A stretch of DNA of 64,000 nt from Ziziphus jujuba (taxonomy: Eukaryota; Streptophyta; Magnoliopsida; Rosales; Rhamnaceae), in the NCBI RefSeq assembly GCF_031755915.1, contig NC_083386.1, forward strand, positions 4,185,001 through 4,249,000. Direction: 5' to 3'. Made by a program: the position numbers and the translations under genes. A model generated the notes under the pieces. The model saw only the letters and a list, made by a program, of their open reading frames with translations, was not told the DNA's origin and made no database searches. Positions 62,092 to 64,000 of this stretch are shown here, piece after piece; within the stretch, counting starts at the first letter, position 1; every line of letters begins with the position of its first letter.

Positions 62092-62124
<33 letters not shown>
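62092..62124. repeat. TA microsatellite
   Basis: Alternating TA for about 33 bases. Other long TA tracts lie near 21126-21154, 44133-44160 and 63892-63913. Confidence 0.85.
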
Positions 62125-62129
<5 letters not shown>

Positions 62130-64000
62130 AGATACATATTTAAAGTATACGTATATATCTAACATAAGATGTGCTATGAAAGGAATTTGAAAAATGTACA
62201 TAATTGAAGATAAGGGATATGTGATGGGAATTTAATTGGAATTGTTTTAGAAAATGACACAAATACAAGAGAAAGACACATGCACACAAGTGTTTAGATT
62301 CTTTCATGTTAGAATACAGAAGATATACAGTTGCATGGTGATGGTGTTGCTTTCTTTTTTCAGAATATATACAGAAGACAAAACAAAAAGCATGAGCTGT
62401 AGGCCAGGGGATGTGTGCGAATTTGTTTTTATTTTATTTTTCATTTTTTCCATATATATATTTAAAGAATTAAGAGCAACTCCATATTAGAACTGGAAAT
62501 AAAGTCGAGTAGTTTGTGATTGGTTTGAACTCGGTTCAATTTAAACTCATACAAATTCAACTAGTAAAGAAAACAATCCGGGCTTAAACAAAAAATAAAC
62601 CTCGCGAGTTAGTTTTAAGCAATAAATTAAGCTCATGAGTAGCTTAAATTTATCATTTATATACATTTATATAAAATTATATTATAAATTTAAGCATATT
62701 GAATATTTATAATGCATAAATAATATATTTTATATTTTAACTTTATATATTTTTTTAACTTAGATTAATTTTATAATAAGAAATGATAGAATAAATGGAA
62801 TTTATTAACTACTAATGTTAAAATGTTTTTATTTTAAAAAAACAAATATTGAAACTTTTAAATTTTTTTTTTTTTAATAATGTAACAAGTCAAGCTTAAG
62901 CAAATAATTTCAAAATCTTGAGAACTTAAGTGAAACTTGAGTAATTTTAAAATCATGCTAGCTAATGTGATTCTTTAACCTCTGAGTTAAGGGGGCTTGC
63001 ATAACATAAAATGTACAAGCATAGGAATTTAATAAACTATTGGGATCTTAGCTATTAACTGTTTATCATTCATCTGAATGTAGAGAATAATATGAAATAA
63101 ATTTTATATGAAATATCGAATATTTGAATATTATAAAACATAGCAATTAAAATAACAATTAAACTAGCGATATATAATTTTGATTTTTTTTATTAACTAT
63201 ATGTTTATCAATAATCAATATCATGATTAGATAGTAAGATTTTTTTTTTTTTTTTGGAAATGAAAAAATGACTTTGTAATTATTTTTTATATTATAAATG
63301 TTAATATTGCTTATGAATGCCAATATTCAGCTCAACTTGACTCATTTGCATTCTTACTCTAAATAAAAAGGAAATAGTAATTTTGTTGTAAAACTGTATA
63401 ACTTTTACCAAATTACATTTTATATTATTTTCCATAAAAAATAATATTGTATCATTTAAAGCTAAGAGCATCTTGAATGACTTTATCTATTACTATATGT
63501 TTTTTGATACATCACAAAAAAAGATAGCCATTAAAAAAAAAAAAAAAAAAAAACTCCAACGAGTTTGTGTCCAAACATCCGCTCAAGTTAATTTGATAAG
63601 GAAAAAAATAAACACTATTAAAGTGACTTTCAACTATTAAAGAATTTATTATATAGTGTGAAGTTTCTTTAAAATTAAACTTTTCCTTAAAAAGTAAATT
63701 TTTTCAAAACAAATTAATAAAATATATAATAATTAATCAATAGCCATAAATAGCATTCTGCATATTATTATTAGAAAACAATTTTAAAATTGATTGTATA
63801 ACTATGCCACCTAAATTTAAACAATATCAAATTTTATACCACATGGGTAGCAGTCCATGTTTACCATTAAAGATACTCTAAAACATATTTTATATATATA
63901 TATATATATATATAAAGGTTCTTATCAAGTCAACCCTTTGATTGCTTTAAATATTGAAATTTAAAAACATATTTAGGGTTCATTTGGTCTCAATCGGATT
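62125..64000. other. AT-rich intergenic DNA to the window end
   Basis: No supported gene. 62490-63000 has CTCGCGAG/GAGTTAG-type words found in short plant repeats, with no boundaries that I can fix. A runs at 63534-63553 and TA tracts close to the end. Confidence 0.45.

Noticed and set aside
62016..62201. 61-aa minus frame
   Set aside because: Mostly YIYIYI from the TA microsatellite.

Overview
This is a nuclear window from a flowering plant, probably a woody eudicot (rosid-like, weakly supported). The evidence is long AT-rich intergenic DNA, SRC2-, CYP81- and cytosolic sulfotransferase-type sequences, Ty1/copia and LINE relics, MITEs and many (TA)n, (CT)n and (AAAT)n tracts. I see no tRNA, rRNA, CRISPR array or organelle insertion.

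The dominant content is one family of long-terminal-repeat units of about 2.8-3.5 kb. They start TGTAACACCCCGTCC and end GGACGGGTCCTGACA in the forward sense. Adding the boundaries gives about 39 kb, near 60% of the window. I resolve eleven units, and every one is a single LTR: no copy carries gag-pol or a partner LTR. Eight have clean 5-bp target-site duplications (TSDs) or one that can be read unambiguously. Most are nested in one another, in both orientations. Layout: 1-21399 is an old forward unit (H0) carrying R0 (1-2300), F1 (2475-8651, itself hit by R1 3209-6109 and a MITE), F2 (9277-13482, hit by truncated R2), a 148-bp TRIM-like LTR (13519-13666) and R3 (15176-20932, hit by R4 15478-18407). 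F3 is 21509-25020 and F4 is 28365-31222. R5 (37519-47722) holds R6 (38952-43041, itself hit by a 1142-bp gag-bearing LTR) and R7 (44305-47453). R8 is 56713-59526.

Between F3 and F4 lie two decayed Ty1/copia gag regions in converging orientation. The interval 31223-37518 is the most gene-like. It holds the only intact gene I would call, an intronless SRC2-type C2-domain protein (32473-33306, +), followed by a LINE 3'-end relic and possible small exons that I cannot identify. From 47.7 kb to the end the DNA is mostly AT-rich, with a CYP81-like P450 pseudogene (50813-52433, -) between ~360-bp direct repeats, a 36-base G run, a decayed unrecognised gene split by R8, and a sulfotransferase pseudogene (61451-62010, +).

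The most notable signal is the LTR family itself: only solo copies, strong self-nesting, imperfect terminal inverted repeats beyond TG..CA, dense W-box (TTGAC) clusters at its 5' end, an internal 21-bp minisatellite of varying copy number and a GC-rich open frame. All identifications come from reading the sequence without any database search.
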